The position numbers were made by a program, and so were the translations under genes. From Anaeromicrobium sp. (GTDB lineage: Bacteria; Bacillota; Clostridia; Peptostreptococcales; Thermotaleaceae), in NCBI RefSeq assembly GCF_025210435.1, contig NZ_JAOART010000087.1, forward strand, positions 1-63,185: a stretch of 63,185 nt of DNA. The letters run 5' to 3'. Positions 34,817-44,628 of this stretch are shown in pieces. The notes beneath the pieces are model-generated. The model was given only the letters and a program-made list of their open reading frames with translations. It was not told where the DNA came from and searched no databases. Positions within the stretch are counted from its first letter, which is position 1. Each line of letters begins with the position of its first letter.

Positions 34817-35637
34817 TGTCTAGTCAATTAATACAAGATACTTTTAGAATGAATAAATTACCTCATATTTGGTGTCCAGGTTGTGGCCACGGAATCTTAA
34901 TGCGTGGTATAGCACAAGCAATCCAAAATTTAGGTTTAGATAAAGATAAGGTTTGTGTAGTATCGGGAATCGGATGTTCTTCAAGAGCGCCAGGATACAT
35001 GGACTTTAACACATTACATACTACTCACGGTAGAGCATTAGCTTTTGCTACAGGAGTTAAACTTGCAAGACCAGAGCTTACTGTAATCGTAATTACAGGA
35101 GATGGAGATGCATCTGCAATCGGTGGTAACCACTTAATCCATGCAGCAAGAAGAAACATAGATATTACAACTATCGTATTTAACAACAACATTTATGGAA
35201 TGACAGGTGGTCAATATTCTCCAGCAACTCCAACAGGAGACCTAGGAACTACTGCACCATACGGAAACATTGACAGACCTTTTGATATATGTAACTTAGG
35301 TGCAGCAGCAGGAGCAACTTATGTTGCACGTTCAACTGCATACCATGTTAACCCACTTATTAAGTACATCCAAAAGGGTATTGAAAACAAGGGATTCTCA
35401 CTAATTGAAGGAATCAGTTCTTGCCCAACTTATTACGGAAGAAAGAATAAAAAAGGTGATTCAGTTAACCTACTTAAGTGGCAAAAAGATCATGCTGTTG
35501 ATGTGAAGAGAGCAGAAAAGTTAACTGAAGAACAATTAGAAGGTAAATTCTTAATAGGTGAATTTGTAGATACTACTTCACCAGAATATACTGAAGAATA
35601 TCAAAAAATCATTGATAGATTATCAAAGGAGAGATAA
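34816..35637 (+). CDS. korB: 2-oxoacid:acceptor oxidoreductase subunit beta
   Basis: 273 aa thiamine diphosphate-binding subunit. WCPGCGHG (20-27) gives one Fe-S Cys pair, and GDGDASAIGGNHLIHAARRN with NNNIYGMTGGQ is the TPP-magnesium site. Decarboxylates the 2-oxoacid with KorA to form acyl-CoA and reduced ferredoxin. One base after its stop korC begins. Confidence 0.95.
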   Translation: MSSQLIQDTFRMNKLPHIWCPGCGHGILMRGIAQAIQNLGLDKDKVCVVSGIGCSSRAPGYMDFNTLHTTHGRALAFATGVKLARPELTVIVITGDGDASAIGGNHLIHAARRNIDITTIVFNNNIYGMTGGQYSPATPTGDLGTTAPYGNIDRPFDICNLGAAAGATYVARSTAYHVNPLIKYIQKGIENKGFSLIEGISSCPTYYGRKNKKGDSVNLLKWQKDHAVDVKRAEKLTEEQLEGKFLIGEFVDTTSPEYTEEYQKIIDRLSKER

Positions 35638-35638
35638 T

Positions 35639-36178
35639 ATGTCTAATAAAAAAGAATTAAGATTAACAGGTTCAGGTGGTCAAGGTCTAATCCTTGGAGG
35701 AATAATATTAGCAGAGGCTGGAATACTAGAAGGTAAAAATGCTATTCAATCTCAATCATATGGTCCAGAAGCTCGTGGAGGAGCTAGTAAAGCAGAGGTA
35801 ATCATTAGTAATGACGAAATTGATTTCCCTAAAGTTCAATCTGTAGACATGCTTTTATGCTTAACTCAAATAGCAGCGGACAAATATGCTAAAGAAGTAA
35901 ATGAGAATACTACTTTAATAGTAGACACAAAGGTAAAACTAGAAGATAATATAAATTGTGGTAAGGTTGTACAATTACCAATTCTTGATACAGCGGCTAA
36001 TGAAGTTGGTAAAATTGTAGTGGCTAATATAGTTGCATTAGGTGTTATAAACGGAGTATTAGGATTAGTGGAAAAAGAATCTCTAGAAAAAGCAGTGTTA
36101 AGCAGAGTTCCAAAGGGAACTGAAGAGCTAAACAAAAAAGCACTATATGAAGGATATAAGCTAGTAGAAAATCTTTAA
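35639..36178 (+). CDS. korC: 2-oxoacid:acceptor oxidoreductase subunit gamma
   Basis: 179 aa from ATG 35639 with AAAGGAGAG upstream. Family features: LTGSGGQGLILGGIILAEAG (7-26) and QSQSYGPEARGGASKAEVIIS. Completes a four-subunit KorDABC enzyme in a single operon. Confidence 0.95.
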   Translation: MSNKKELRLTGSGGQGLILGGIILAEAGILEGKNAIQSQSYGPEARGGASKAEVIISNDEIDFPKVQSVDMLLCLTQIAADKYAKEVNENTTLIVDTKVKLEDNINCGKVVQLPILDTAANEVGKIVVANIVALGVINGVLGLVEKESLEKAVLSRVPKGTEELNKKALYEGYKLVENL

Positions 36179-36197
36179 GAGGAAAGGTATATAAAAT

Positions 36198-37076
36198 ATG
36201 AAAGAAGAAAAGGTAGATTTAACTAGGATTATACAAAAGAAATTTTCACGATTAAGTAAGGGGCAAAAACTTATTGCACAATACATCATAAATGAATACG
36301 ATAAGGCAGCTTTTATGACAGCTTCAAAATTAGGAAACAGGGTCGGAGTAAGTGAATCTACTGTAGTAAGATTTGCTAATGCATTAGGATATGATGGGTA
36401 CCCCCAATTGCAAAAGGAACTCCAAGAACTTGTTAAGACAAAATTAACTACTGTACAGAGACTTGAAATGTCAAAGGATTACAAAGATGGTGGTACAGTA
36501 TTAAAAAAAGTTTTAAAGGCTGATATGGATAATATACGTCATATGATTGACGAATTAGATGATAAATTATTCCAAGACATAATTGATAAAATTTTAGAAG
36601 CAGATAGGGTTTATATAGTTGGTCTTAGAAGTTCTAGCACCTTAGCAGAGTACTTAGGTTTTTATTTAAATCTAGTTCTTGATAATGTACGAGTAGTAAG
36701 ATTAGGTGTAAGCGACGTATTTGAGCAAATATTAAGAGTTAAAGAGGGAGACTTAGTAATTGGAATTAGTTTTCCTAGATATTCTAAAAGTACATTAAAT
36801 GCTTTAAATTACACTAAGGAACAGGGAGCTACTATAGTAGGTCTTACGGATAGTAAAGTGTCTCCTATAACGGAAATAGCAGACTATACACTGACGGCAA
36901 GAAGTAATATGGCATCTTTTGTAGATTCTTTGGTGGCGCCACTTAGTTTAATCAATGCACTAATAGTTGCACTAGGCATGAAAGAAAGAGATAAAATCTC
37001 AACTACCTTTAACAAGCTTGAAAATATTTGGAAAACACAAAATGTATACGACAATAAAGATGGATCTAGTCTATAG
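36198..37076 (+). CDS. MurR/RpiR family transcriptional regulator
   Basis: 292 aa regulator: N-terminal RpiR-type helix-turn-helix (about 10-85, MTASKLGNRVGVSESTVVRFANALGYDGYPQLQKEL) and a C-terminal SIS sugar-phosphate-binding domain (about 125-260, VYIVGLRSSSTLAEYLGFYL). Only 19 bp follow korC, so it is probably co-transcribed and may respond to a sugar phosphate. Target genes are not visible. Confidence 0.92.
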   Translation: MKEEKVDLTRIIQKKFSRLSKGQKLIAQYIINEYDKAAFMTASKLGNRVGVSESTVVRFANALGYDGYPQLQKELQELVKTKLTTVQRLEMSKDYKDGGTVLKKVLKADMDNIRHMIDELDDKLFQDIIDKILEADRVYIVGLRSSSTLAEYLGFYLNLVLDNVRVVRLGVSDVFEQILRVKEGDLVIGISFPRYSKSTLNALNYTKEQGATIVGLTDSKVSPITEIADYTLTARSNMASFVDSLVAPLSLINALIVALGMKERDKISTTFNKLENIWKTQNVYDNKDGSSL

Positions 37077-37083
37077 ATAAAAG

Positions 37084-37115
37084 AAGCTACAGTGAGAACT
37101 GTGGCTTTTTTTTTA
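37084..37115 (+). terminator. terminator after the RpiR regulator
   Basis: AAGCTACAG (37084-37092) pairs with CTGTGGCTT (37099-37107), then nine T residues. Confidence 0.88.
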
Positions 37116-37260
37116 AAATCCTTTCAAGTAATAATAATTTTACTAGTAATTTTACCTGCAACCTTAAATTATTATTATTTGAAAGGATAAAATAATGAAA
37201 ATGATATTTTATGATTATATAATTTAATGTATAATGGTTCTTAGTGTTAGGAGGAATGGC

Positions 37261-37875
37261 ATGACCAAATTAATTATGGTAAGACATGGGGAAACTACAT
37301 GGAACATAGAACATAGAGCTCAAGGTAGTAAAAACATAGGATTAACAGAGAATGGCTTAAATCAAGCTAAGCTACTTGCACAAAGGCTAAAGCATTATAA
37401 TATTGATAAAATATATAGTAGTGACCTAGACAGAGCCTTTCATACGGCTGAAATGGTGGCAAAAGAATTAAATCAACAGGTTATAAAAGACAATAGATTA
37501 AGAGAAATGAGTTTTGGAAGATGGGAAGGTTTAAGGATTAGTGAAATAAAAGAGAAATATGAAGATGAGTTTATAGTATGGAGAAATAATCCACATAAGG
37601 CTTTAATTCCCCAAGCTGAAAAGCTAATAGATGTTCAAAATAGAACACTAGAAATAATTAATCATATTATAAAAGAAAATAAAGGGAAAACTATATTAAT
37701 AGTATCTCATGGCATATCTATTAAAAGTATGATCTTAGGTATTATGGAAATGCCCTTATCAGACTTTTATAAAATAACTCAAAATAATACATCTATAAAT
37801 ATAATAGAGTATAGGGATTATGGTCCGGTTATTAAAACATTAAATGATACTGCTCACTTAGAAAATATAGAGTAA
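37261..37875 (+). CDS. histidine phosphatase family protein
   Basis: 204 aa, phosphoglycerate-mutase-like fold. MVRHGETTWNIE near the start contains the catalytic His; the second His lies in LIVSHGISIKSMI. Length and motif favour a small-molecule phosphatase (CobC/PhoE type). ATG 37261 with GGAGG upstream is used; the longer frame to 37234 lacks signals. The flavoprotein gene follows within a few bp. Confidence 0.88.
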   Translation: MTKLIMVRHGETTWNIEHRAQGSKNIGLTENGLNQAKLLAQRLKHYNIDKIYSSDLDRAFHTAEMVAKELNQQVIKDNRLREMSFGRWEGLRISEIKEKYEDEFIVWRNNPHKALIPQAEKLIDVQNRTLEIINHIIKENKGKTILIVSHGISIKSMILGIMEMPLSDFYKITQNNTSINIIEYRDYGPVIKTLNDTAHLENIE

Positions 37876-37890
37876 AGGATGAAGATAAAA

Positions 37891-39117
37891 TTGAGTAAAG
37901 TAATTGTTATAGGAGGAGGAGCAGCAGGAATGATTGCAGCTGCCACTTCAGCAAGTAGAGGAAATGAGACCCTATTATTAGAGCAAAATGAAAAATTGGG
38001 AAAAAAAATATATATTACAGGAAAAGGTAGATGTAATATAACTAATGCCCAAGATATTGAAGAATTAATAAATAATGTTACTACAAATAAGAACTTTTTG
38101 TATAGTGCTTTTTATAGTTATACAAATGATGACATAATAAACCTAATGAATGAACATGGTGTGAAGACTAAAGTGGAAAGGGGTTTTAGAGTATTTCCCC
38201 TTTCAGATAAGTCTAGTGATGTAATAAAAGCCCTAGAGAAAAATATGCTAAAATATAAAGTAGATGTGAGATTAGGAACTAAAGTAAAAGAGATTATTGT
38301 TAAAGCGAATAAAGTAACGGGAGTAATATTAAGTGACAATAAAAAAATTAATTGTGAAAAAGTAATTATAGCTACAGGTGGATTGTCCTATCCTACCACA
38401 GGAGCTACAGGATCTGGATATGATTTTGCTAAGAAGGTTGGACATGATATAGTAAAATTAAAGGCTGCGCTTGTGCCCCTTGAAACGAAAGAAGGATGGA
38501 CTCGTGAACTTCAAGGACTTTCCCTTAGAAATGTGGAGATGAAATTCTATTATAAAAATAAAGTAGTCTATTCTAATTTTGGAGAAATGCTATTTACCCA
38601 TTTTGGCATATCTGGCCCCCTAGTTTTAAGTGCTAGTAATTATATAAATGAATACCTAGAAAAGGGAAATATGGCAGTTACTATTAATCTAAAACCAGCC
38701 CTTCATAGGGATAAATTAGATAAGAGAATTCAAAGGGATTTTGAAAAATATTCTAATAAACAATTTAAAAATGCATTAAAGGATTTATTACCTACAAAAT
38801 TAATACCTATAATAATTAAATTATCTAATATAGCAGAAGACAAAACAGTAAATCAAATAACTAAAGAGGAAAGAAAAAATTTATTAGATAATATAACAAA
38901 ATTACCTATGACCGTTACAAAAACTAGACCTATAAAGGAAGCCATAATAACTTCTGGGGGAATCAATGTGAAAGAAATAGATCCATCTACTATGGAATCT
39001 AAGAAGATAGCAGGTCTACATTTTGCAGGAGAAGTTATAGATGTGGAGGCTTTAACGGGAGGATATAACTTACAAATAGCATATTCTACAGGCTATTTGG
39101 CAGGAATGAACGTATAA
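37891..39117 (+). CDS. NAD(P)/FAD-dependent oxidoreductase (YhiN/HI0933 family)
   Basis: About 408 aa flavoprotein of unknown reaction. N-terminal IVIGGGAAGMIAAATSASRGN binds FAD; GKGRCNITN, ATGGLSYPTTGATGSGYDFA and the C-terminal LHFAGEVIDVEALTGGYNLQIAYSTGYLAG are family hallmarks. TTG 37891 is about 11 nt after AAAGGA; ATG 37879 is the alternative but sits on the binding site. Homologues are known Tn7-like attachment genes, but no transposon sign lies here. Confidence 0.9.
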   Translation: MSKVIVIGGGAAGMIAAATSASRGNETLLLEQNEKLGKKIYITGKGRCNITNAQDIEELINNVTTNKNFLYSAFYSYTNDDIINLMNEHGVKTKVERGFRVFPLSDKSSDVIKALEKNMLKYKVDVRLGTKVKEIIVKANKVTGVILSDNKKINCEKVIIATGGLSYPTTGATGSGYDFAKKVGHDIVKLKAALVPLETKEGWTRELQGLSLRNVEMKFYYKNKVVYSNFGEMLFTHFGISGPLVLSASNYINEYLEKGNMAVTINLKPALHRDKLDKRIQRDFEKYSNKQFKNALKDLLPTKLIPIIIKLSNIAEDKTVNQITKEERKNLLDNITKLPMTVTKTRPIKEAIITSGGINVKEIDPSTMESKKIAGLHFAGEVIDVEALTGGYNLQIAYSTGYLAGMNV

Positions 39118-39145
39118 AATTAAATAGAGGAAAGGAATTTTTAGG

Positions 39146-39793
39146 ATGAGAAGGATAACAATAGCATTAGATGGACCAGCGGGAGCAGGAAAGAGTACGG
39201 TAGCAAAGAAAATTGCAAAACTGAAAAATTTAGTTTACATAGATACGGGAGCCATGTATAGGGCTGTAACATTAAACTTTTTAAAGAATGAAATTTCTAT
39301 AGAGAACGAAAAACAGGTAAATGAAGCTTTGAGTAAAATAGATATGGACCTAGACAGTTCTAATGTGTATTTAAATGGAGAATGTGTAAATGAAGAAATA
39401 AGAACTCCCCTAGTAACTAAAAATGTTTCAGCAGTGTCGGCCATAGGGAAAGTTCGACAAAAAATGGTAGAACTTCAAAGAAAAATATCAGAGGGTAAAA
39501 GTGTAATAATGGATGGTAGAGATATAGGAACCTTTGTTCTTCCAAAGGCTGAGTATAAGTTTTTCTTGACAGCATCCATAGAAGAAAGGGCCCATAGAAG
39601 GTATGAAGAGCTTATTAAAAAGGGTTTTGATGTAAATTTAGAAGATATAAAGAAAGATATAGGAAGAAGAGATAAGATTGATAGTGAAAGGGAAATTGCT
39701 CCTTTAAAAAAGGCAGAAGATGCCATTGAAATAGATAGTACAAGTAAGAATATAAATGAAGTAATAAAAGAAATATTATCTTTTATAGAATAA
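39146..39793 (+). CDS. cmk: cytidylate kinase
   Basis: Phosphorylates CMP and dCMP. 215 aa with P-loop GPAGAGKSTVAK (10-21), TGAMYRAVT, the DGRDIGTFVLP motif and the lid RRDKIDSERE. Standard length. It precedes ispH-rpsA, the usual clostridial order cmk-ispH-rpsA. Confidence 0.96.
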   Translation: MRRITIALDGPAGAGKSTVAKKIAKLKNLVYIDTGAMYRAVTLNFLKNEISIENEKQVNEALSKIDMDLDSSNVYLNGECVNEEIRTPLVTKNVSAVSAIGKVRQKMVELQRKISEGKSVIMDGRDIGTFVLPKAEYKFFLTASIEERAHRRYEELIKKGFDVNLEDIKKDIGRRDKIDSEREIAPLKKAEDAIEIDSTSKNINEVIKEILSFIE

Positions 39794-39867
39794 AAGATAA
39801 TATTTAGAAGGAATTTGTAAAAAAGTGTAGAATTTAAATAAAAGTATCCATAGGAGGTATAATAATA

Positions 39868-41781
39868 GTGAAAATAGAAGTTGCTAAAAATGCAGGCTTT
39901 TGTTTTGGCGTTAAAAAAGCTATGAATGAAACTTTGGCTGCTGCAAAAAAATACGATTCCATATATACATATGGACCTCTGATACATAATAATCAAGTTA
40001 TAGATAAACTTGAAAATGAGGGAATAAAAGCCATAGAAGCCTTAGAAGAAGTTAAAAATTCCACTTTAATTATCAGGTCCCACGGAATCCCTCTTAAGGT
40101 ATATGAAAGAGCTAAAGACTTACACATAGAAATTATAGATTGCACATGTCCCTTCGTTAGAAAAGTCCAAAAAATAGCTAAAGAATATGGTGAAAAGGGC
40201 TATAATGTAGTAATTATAGGTAATTCTAAGCATCCTGAGGTAATAGGTATAAAGGGATGGTGTAAAGGTAATGTATATGTGGTAGAATCTAATAAGGATT
40301 TAGATGTTATACCTAATTGTGACAAGATTTGCGTTGTAGCTCAAACTACAATTACCCGTGAGCTTTGGAATAATATAACTAATGAATTAAAAAATAAGAC
40401 TAATGAGTTAGAAATGTTTAATACCATATGTGCTGCCACAAAAGAAAGGCAAATGCACTGTGCCGAACTAGCTAAAAATGTGGATGCTATGATTGTCATT
40501 GGAGGTTATCATAGTTCTAATACTCAAAAGTTATATAAAATAAGTAAAGAGTATTGTAAAAAGTCGTATCATATTGAAACGGCAGATGAATTGCCTATAA
40601 AAGATTTAAAAGATTTAAATAGAATAGGAATTACAGCTGGAGCTTCTACTCCAGATTGGATTATTAAGGAGGCTATTGAAAAAATGAGTGATATTCAACA
40701 AGAGCAAAATGACATGATGAGCATGATGGAGGAAATCGAAAAGAGTTTAGTCATGCCAAGAAGAGGAACAATAGTTAAAGGAACTGTTGTACAAGTAACA
40801 GAGGGTGAAGTGGTTGTAAACATTGGATATAAGTCTGATGGAGTAATACCAAGAAGTGAACTTGCAGGTGATTCTTCTGTGGATCCAAGAACAATTATTA
40901 AAGAAGGAGAAGAATTAGAAGTTTGCGTATTAAAATCCGATGACGGAGAAGGTAATGTATTATTATCTAAAAAGAGAGTAGATGCAGAAAAGCATTGGAA
41001 AGAAATAGAAAAGATATTTGAAGACAAAGAGACTATAGTAGTTAAGGTTTCACAAGTTGTAAAGGGTGGAGTTATAGCTTTATATAAGGAATTAAGAGGA
41101 TTCATTCCGGCTTCTCAATTATCTTTAAGATTTGTAAAGGATTTAGATAAATATGTAGGACAAGAATTATCTGTAAAGGTAATTGAATTTAAGTTAGATA
41201 AAAAGAAACTAGTATTATCTCATAGAATCATATTAGAAGCCGAAAGAGAAGAGAGAGAAAATAAAGTTTGGGAAAATATTCAAAAGGAGAAGGTGGTACA
41301 AGGGACTGTCAAGAGACTTGCTGCCTTTGGAGCCTTTGTAGATATTGGTGGAATTGATGGCTTAGTTCACATTTCAGATATATCTTGGGGAAGAGTAAAT
41401 GACCCTAAGGATGTATTAAAAGAAGAAGATAAAGTTGAAGTTAAGATATTAGACTTTGATAGAGAAAAGGGAAAAGTATCATTAGGTATTAAGCAACTTT
41501 TACCACAGCCATGGGAAGTGGCAGACGAAAAATATGAAGTAGGTGAAGTTGTAGAAGGAAAAGTTGTTAGATTAGTAGATTTTGGAGCTTTTGTGGAAGT
41601 TGAGCCAGGACTTGATGGATTAGTACATATTTCACAAATATGTGAAAAACATATATCCAAGGCAGATGAAGTATTAAAAATAGGTGAGACTGTTAAGGCA
41701 AAAATACTAGAATTAGATAAAGAAAAGAAGAGAATGAGCTTAAGCATTAAAGATGCACAGGAAACTTCTGTTGAAGAATAA
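39868..41781 (+). CDS. ispH-rpsA: fusion of HMBPP reductase (IspH) and ribosomal protein S1
   Basis: 637 aa two-part protein. Residues 1-285 are IspH (last step of the MEP isoprenoid pathway) with the Fe-S ligands Cys12, Cys94 and Cys188. Residues about 298-637 hold four S1 RNA-binding repeats, starting at GTIVKGTVVQV, EDKETIVVKVSQVV, VVQGTVKRLAAFGAFVDI and VVEGKVVRLVDFGAFVEV. This fusion is established for Clostridia. GTG start with TAGGAGGT 9 nt upstream. No internal start with a good site separates the halves. Confidence 0.95.
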   Translation: MKIEVAKNAGFCFGVKKAMNETLAAAKKYDSIYTYGPLIHNNQVIDKLENEGIKAIEALEEVKNSTLIIRSHGIPLKVYERAKDLHIEIIDCTCPFVRKVQKIAKEYGEKGYNVVIIGNSKHPEVIGIKGWCKGNVYVVESNKDLDVIPNCDKICVVAQTTITRELWNNITNELKNKTNELEMFNTICAATKERQMHCAELAKNVDAMIVIGGYHSSNTQKLYKISKEYCKKSYHIETADELPIKDLKDLNRIGITAGASTPDWIIKEAIEKMSDIQQEQNDMMSMMEEIEKSLVMPRRGTIVKGTVVQVTEGEVVVNIGYKSDGVIPRSELAGDSSVDPRTIIKEGEELEVCVLKSDDGEGNVLLSKKRVDAEKHWKEIEKIFEDKETIVVKVSQVVKGGVIALYKELRGFIPASQLSLRFVKDLDKYVGQELSVKVIEFKLDKKKLVLSHRIILEAEREERENKVWENIQKEKVVQGTVKRLAAFGAFVDIGGIDGLVHISDISWGRVNDPKDVLKEEDKVEVKILDFDREKGKVSLGIKQLLPQPWEVADEKYEVGEVVEGKVVRLVDFGAFVEVEPGLDGLVHISQICEKHISKADEVLKIGETVKAKILELDKEKKRMSLSIKDAQETSVEE

Positions 41782-41782
41782 T

Positions 41783-41816
41783 AAAAAAGAATAAGGATTA
41801 ATCCTTATTCTTTTTT
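41783..41816 (+). terminator. terminator after ispH-rpsA
   Basis: A perfect 17-bp palindrome, AAAAAAGAATAAGGATT and its complement, ending in six T residues. Confidence 0.88.
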
Positions 41817-41835
41817 AAAAAATAAGGGGGCGCTT

Positions 41836-42603
41836 ATGAATTACGAAGAGTTTAAAGATGTAGTACATAGAAAAAGTAAAATAAATTTAAACTACTATAA
41901 AGAAAGACAGATGAAAAGAAGAATAGACTCTTTAATTAAGAGAAATAATTTTAAAGGGTATAAGGATTACTATGAAGCCTTATGCAAGGATAAGGCCTTA
42001 TATGAACAGTTTATAAACTATCTGACTATAAACGTATCAGAATTTTATAGGAATATAAATCAATGGAAGGTATTAGAAAAAGAAGTATTTCCGTATCTAT
42101 TATCCCAAAATAAAAAATTAAAGATATGGAGTGCAGCATGTTCAACAGGAGATGAACCATATTCATTGGCCATGTGTCTTAGCAATTTAATACCATTATC
42201 ATCCATAAGTATAGTAGCTACTGACATAGATAAAGAGGTCCTTAGAAAGGCAAAGGAAGGCATATACAGTGAAAAAAGTGTATCAGGTGTACCTTCCAAT
42301 TTTGTCAATAAATATTTTGATAAATTAGGAGACAAATACCAAATTAAAAATGAAGTAAAAAAATGTATAGAATTTAAAGAACATAATCTTTTAAATGATT
42401 CATATCCTAGGAACTGCGATTTAATAGTATGTAGAAATGTAATGATATATTTCACAGAAGAATCTAAAGAGATCATTTATAAAAAATTCAATGAATCTTT
42501 AAAAGACGGAGGAATATTATTTGTAGGTAGCACTGAACAAATAATAATGCCAACAAGATACAATTTTGAATCTTTAAAGACTTTTTTCTACAAAAAAATA
42601 TAG
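41836..42603 (+). CDS. cheR: CheR-type protein-glutamate methyltransferase
   Basis: 255 aa. N-terminal helical domain (1-75), then a SAM-binding domain with IWSAACSTGDEPYSLAM (about 96-112), ATDIDKEVLRKA and DLIVCRNVMIYF. It would methylate glutamates of chemoreceptors. It stands alone among housekeeping genes without other chemotaxis genes nearby. The start follows AAGGGGG. Confidence 0.92.
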   Translation: MNYEEFKDVVHRKSKINLNYYKERQMKRRIDSLIKRNNFKGYKDYYEALCKDKALYEQFINYLTINVSEFYRNINQWKVLEKEVFPYLLSQNKKLKIWSAACSTGDEPYSLAMCLSNLIPLSSISIVATDIDKEVLRKAKEGIYSEKSVSGVPSNFVNKYFDKLGDKYQIKNEVKKCIEFKEHNLLNDSYPRNCDLIVCRNVMIYFTEESKEIIYKKFNESLKDGGILFVGSTEQIIMPTRYNFESLKTFFYKKI

Positions 42604-42734
42604 GATGATTTAATTACTACACTCCCTTGTGAAAAAGATAGTCTAATAGTGTTCTAATTTGCTTTTTTTATTTTATAAAAGTATAAAGGAATTAGAATAT
42701 CTATAAAGAATAGAAAATAAGGGGGTGTAATTTT

Positions 42735-43340
42735 ATGGAAAAAAAGAAACAATATACCATATCTGAGGTAAGCAAAATTACAGAGTATCCTACTCATGTT
42801 CTTCGGTATTATGAAACGGATTTTGATTTAGAAATACCAAGAACTAATTCAAATAGAAGATATTACACAGACAAAGAAGTAGAAACATTTTTATACATAA
42901 AAGATTTACAGGGGAAAGGGCTTACAAATAAACAGATAAAATCAATATTAAAATCCCCTGAGGTCATAATAAATGATTGTGATGCTCCTGTAGCTGCTAC
43001 TGCAGAAGTAGATATAGTACATAATAATTGTACCGCTATAATGAACACTGGTGATGTACATGAAATACAAAATTTAATTACCAATGATCTGAAATATAAA
43101 ATGGATGAAGTAAAAGCTGACATCATAACACATATGGAAAATTTATTAGAAGAAAGAAAAGAAACAAAACCAATTCCCTTAAGAGGAGAAGGAAGTAAGG
43201 AAAAAGATGTCTTAATATCAGAAAATGCAAGGTTAAAGATGAAAGTAAAAGAAAAAAGTTATGAATTAGCTGAATTAAAAGATAGGGTAAAGAGGTTAGA
43301 GGAAAGAAAAGGTCTATGGGATAGATTGTTCAAGAAGTAG
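42735..43340 (+). CDS. MerR family regulator with C-terminal coiled coil
   Basis: 201 aa. MerR helix-turn-helix at 6-72 (YTISEVSKITEYPTHVLRYYE, NRRYYTDKEVETFLYIKDL). A middle part with Cys and Ala follows, and residues about 150-195 form a charged coiled coil. No ligand-binding domain is visible. MerR-HTH plus coiled coil resembles chromosome-organising proteins such as RacA in layout only. The 131-bp gap before it has no feature I can support beyond an AT-rich promoter region. Confidence 0.8.
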   Translation: MEKKKQYTISEVSKITEYPTHVLRYYETDFDLEIPRTNSNRRYYTDKEVETFLYIKDLQGKGLTNKQIKSILKSPEVIINDCDAPVAATAEVDIVHNNCTAIMNTGDVHEIQNLITNDLKYKMDEVKADIITHMENLLEERKETKPIPLRGEGSKEKDVLISENARLKMKVKEKSYELAELKDRVKRLEERKGLWDRLFKK

Positions 43341-43405
43341 AATATTCTGACAAGAATATAACATTCACAAAATTCACAAAAGAACTACAAACTTAATAAC
43401 ATATA

Positions 43406-43438
43406 TGTTATAATCTTCCTAGAGCCTAATGACTCTAG
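43406..43438 (+). promoter_or_regulatory. ald promoter and leader hairpin
   Basis: TGTTATAAT (43406-43414) is an extended -10 box. CTAGAG (43419-43424) and CTCTAG (43433-43438) form a small hairpin at the predicted 5' end of the ald mRNA. Confidence 0.5.
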
Positions 43439-43462
43439 AATAATTCGTATGGAGGGATACAA

Positions 43463-44581
43463 ATGATAGTTGGAATTCCTAAGGAAATTAAGAACAATGA
43501 GAACAGAGTTGCTATAACTCCGGCAGGTGTGGACGCTTTTGTTAGAGCAGGACACAAGGTTATTATTGAAAACAATGCGGGCTTAGGTAGTGGTTTTTCT
43601 AATGAAGTTTATGTGGAAGCTGGTGCTGAAATAATACCCACTGCTAAGGAAGTTTTCCACATGGCTGATATGATTGTTAAGGTAAAAGAGCCATTAAAAG
43701 AAGAATATGAATACTTTAAAGAAGGACAAATATTGTATACATATTTACACTTAGCTCCAGAACCAGAATTAACAAAGGCTTTAATTGAAAAAAATGTTGT
43801 ATCTATTGCTTATGAAACTGTTCAATTAGAAGATGGTTCATTACCACTTTTAACTCCAATGAGTATGGTAGCAGGAAGAATGGCTACTCAAATAGGAGCT
43901 CAATTCCTAGAAAAGCACGAAGGTGGAAAAGGTGTATTACTAGGAGGAGTACCTGGAGTAGAACCAGCTAAAGTTACTGTAATTGGTGGGGGTATCGTTG
44001 GTACCCATGCAGCTAAGATGGCTGTTGGGTTAGGTGCAGATGTAACTATATTAGATATTAATGCACAAAGATTAATATACTTAGATGATATATTCCAAGG
44101 AAGAATCAAAACTGTAGTATCAAACAGCTATAACGTAGCTAAAGCGGTTAAAGAGTCAGACCTAGTAATAGGGGCTGTATTAATCCCAGGCGCTAAGGCA
44201 CCTCACTTAGTAACGGAAGATATGGTTAAGGCTATGGAACCAGGTTCTGTTATTGTAGATGTTGCTATAGATCAAGGTGGTTCTATTGCTACAATAGATA
44301 GAATAACTACTCATGATAATCCAGTATATGAAAAGCACGGTGTAATTCATTATTCTGTTGCTAATATGCCAGGAGCAGTAGCTAGAACTTCCACATTAGC
44401 ATTAACTAGTGCTACATTACCATATGGATTACAAATAGCTAACAAGGGATACTTAGAGGCTATTAAGGAAAATAAGGCTCTAGCTAAGGGAGTTAACGTA
44501 ATTGAAGGTAAAGTTACTTATGAATCAGTAGCTAAAGCCCATAATCTAGAGTACACTCCATTAGAAGAAGTTATTGGGTAA
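43463..44581 (+). CDS. ald: alanine dehydrogenase
   Basis: NAD-dependent oxidative deamination of L-alanine to pyruvate and ammonia. 372 aa, family length. [17 protein letters not shown] start, the nucleotide-binding [28 protein letters not shown] (about 172-199) and the [20 protein letters not shown] region are intact. Monocistronic, ending at a shared terminator. It probably links amino-acid fermentation or germination alanine to pyruvate. Confidence 0.97.
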   Translation: MIVGIPKEIKNNENRVAITPAGVDAFVRAGHKVIIENNAGLGSGFSNEVYVEAGAEIIPTAKEVFHMADMIVKVKEPLKEEYEYFKEGQILYTYLHLAPEPELTKALIEKNVVSIAYETVQLEDGSLPLLTPMSMVAGRMATQIGAQFLEKHEGGKGVLLGGVPGVEPAKVTVIGGGIVGTHAAKMAVGLGADVTILDINAQRLIYLDDIFQGRIKTVVSNSYNVAKAVKESDLVIGAVLIPGAKAPHLVTEDMVKAMEPGSVIVDVAIDQGGSIATIDRITTHDNPVYEKHGVIHYSVANMPGAVARTSTLALTSATLPYGLQIANKGYLEAIKENKALAKGVNVIEGKVTYESVAKAHNLEYTPLEEVIG

Positions 44582-44600
44582 ATAAATATTTAATAAAATT

Positions 44601-44628
44601 AAGGGTTGCTAATTTAGCAACCCTTTTC
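44601..44628. terminator. bidirectional terminator between ald and the aminotransferase gene
   Basis: AAGGGTTGCTA (44601-44611) pairs with TAGCAACCCTT (44615-44625), with T-rich flanks on both strands. The stem contains the last codons and stop of the minus-strand aminotransferase gene. Confidence 0.82.

Noticed and set aside
37891-39117. A second Tn7-like attachment event at the yhiN-like gene
   Set aside because: cmk follows within 30 bp and there are no transposon genes or end repeats nearby.
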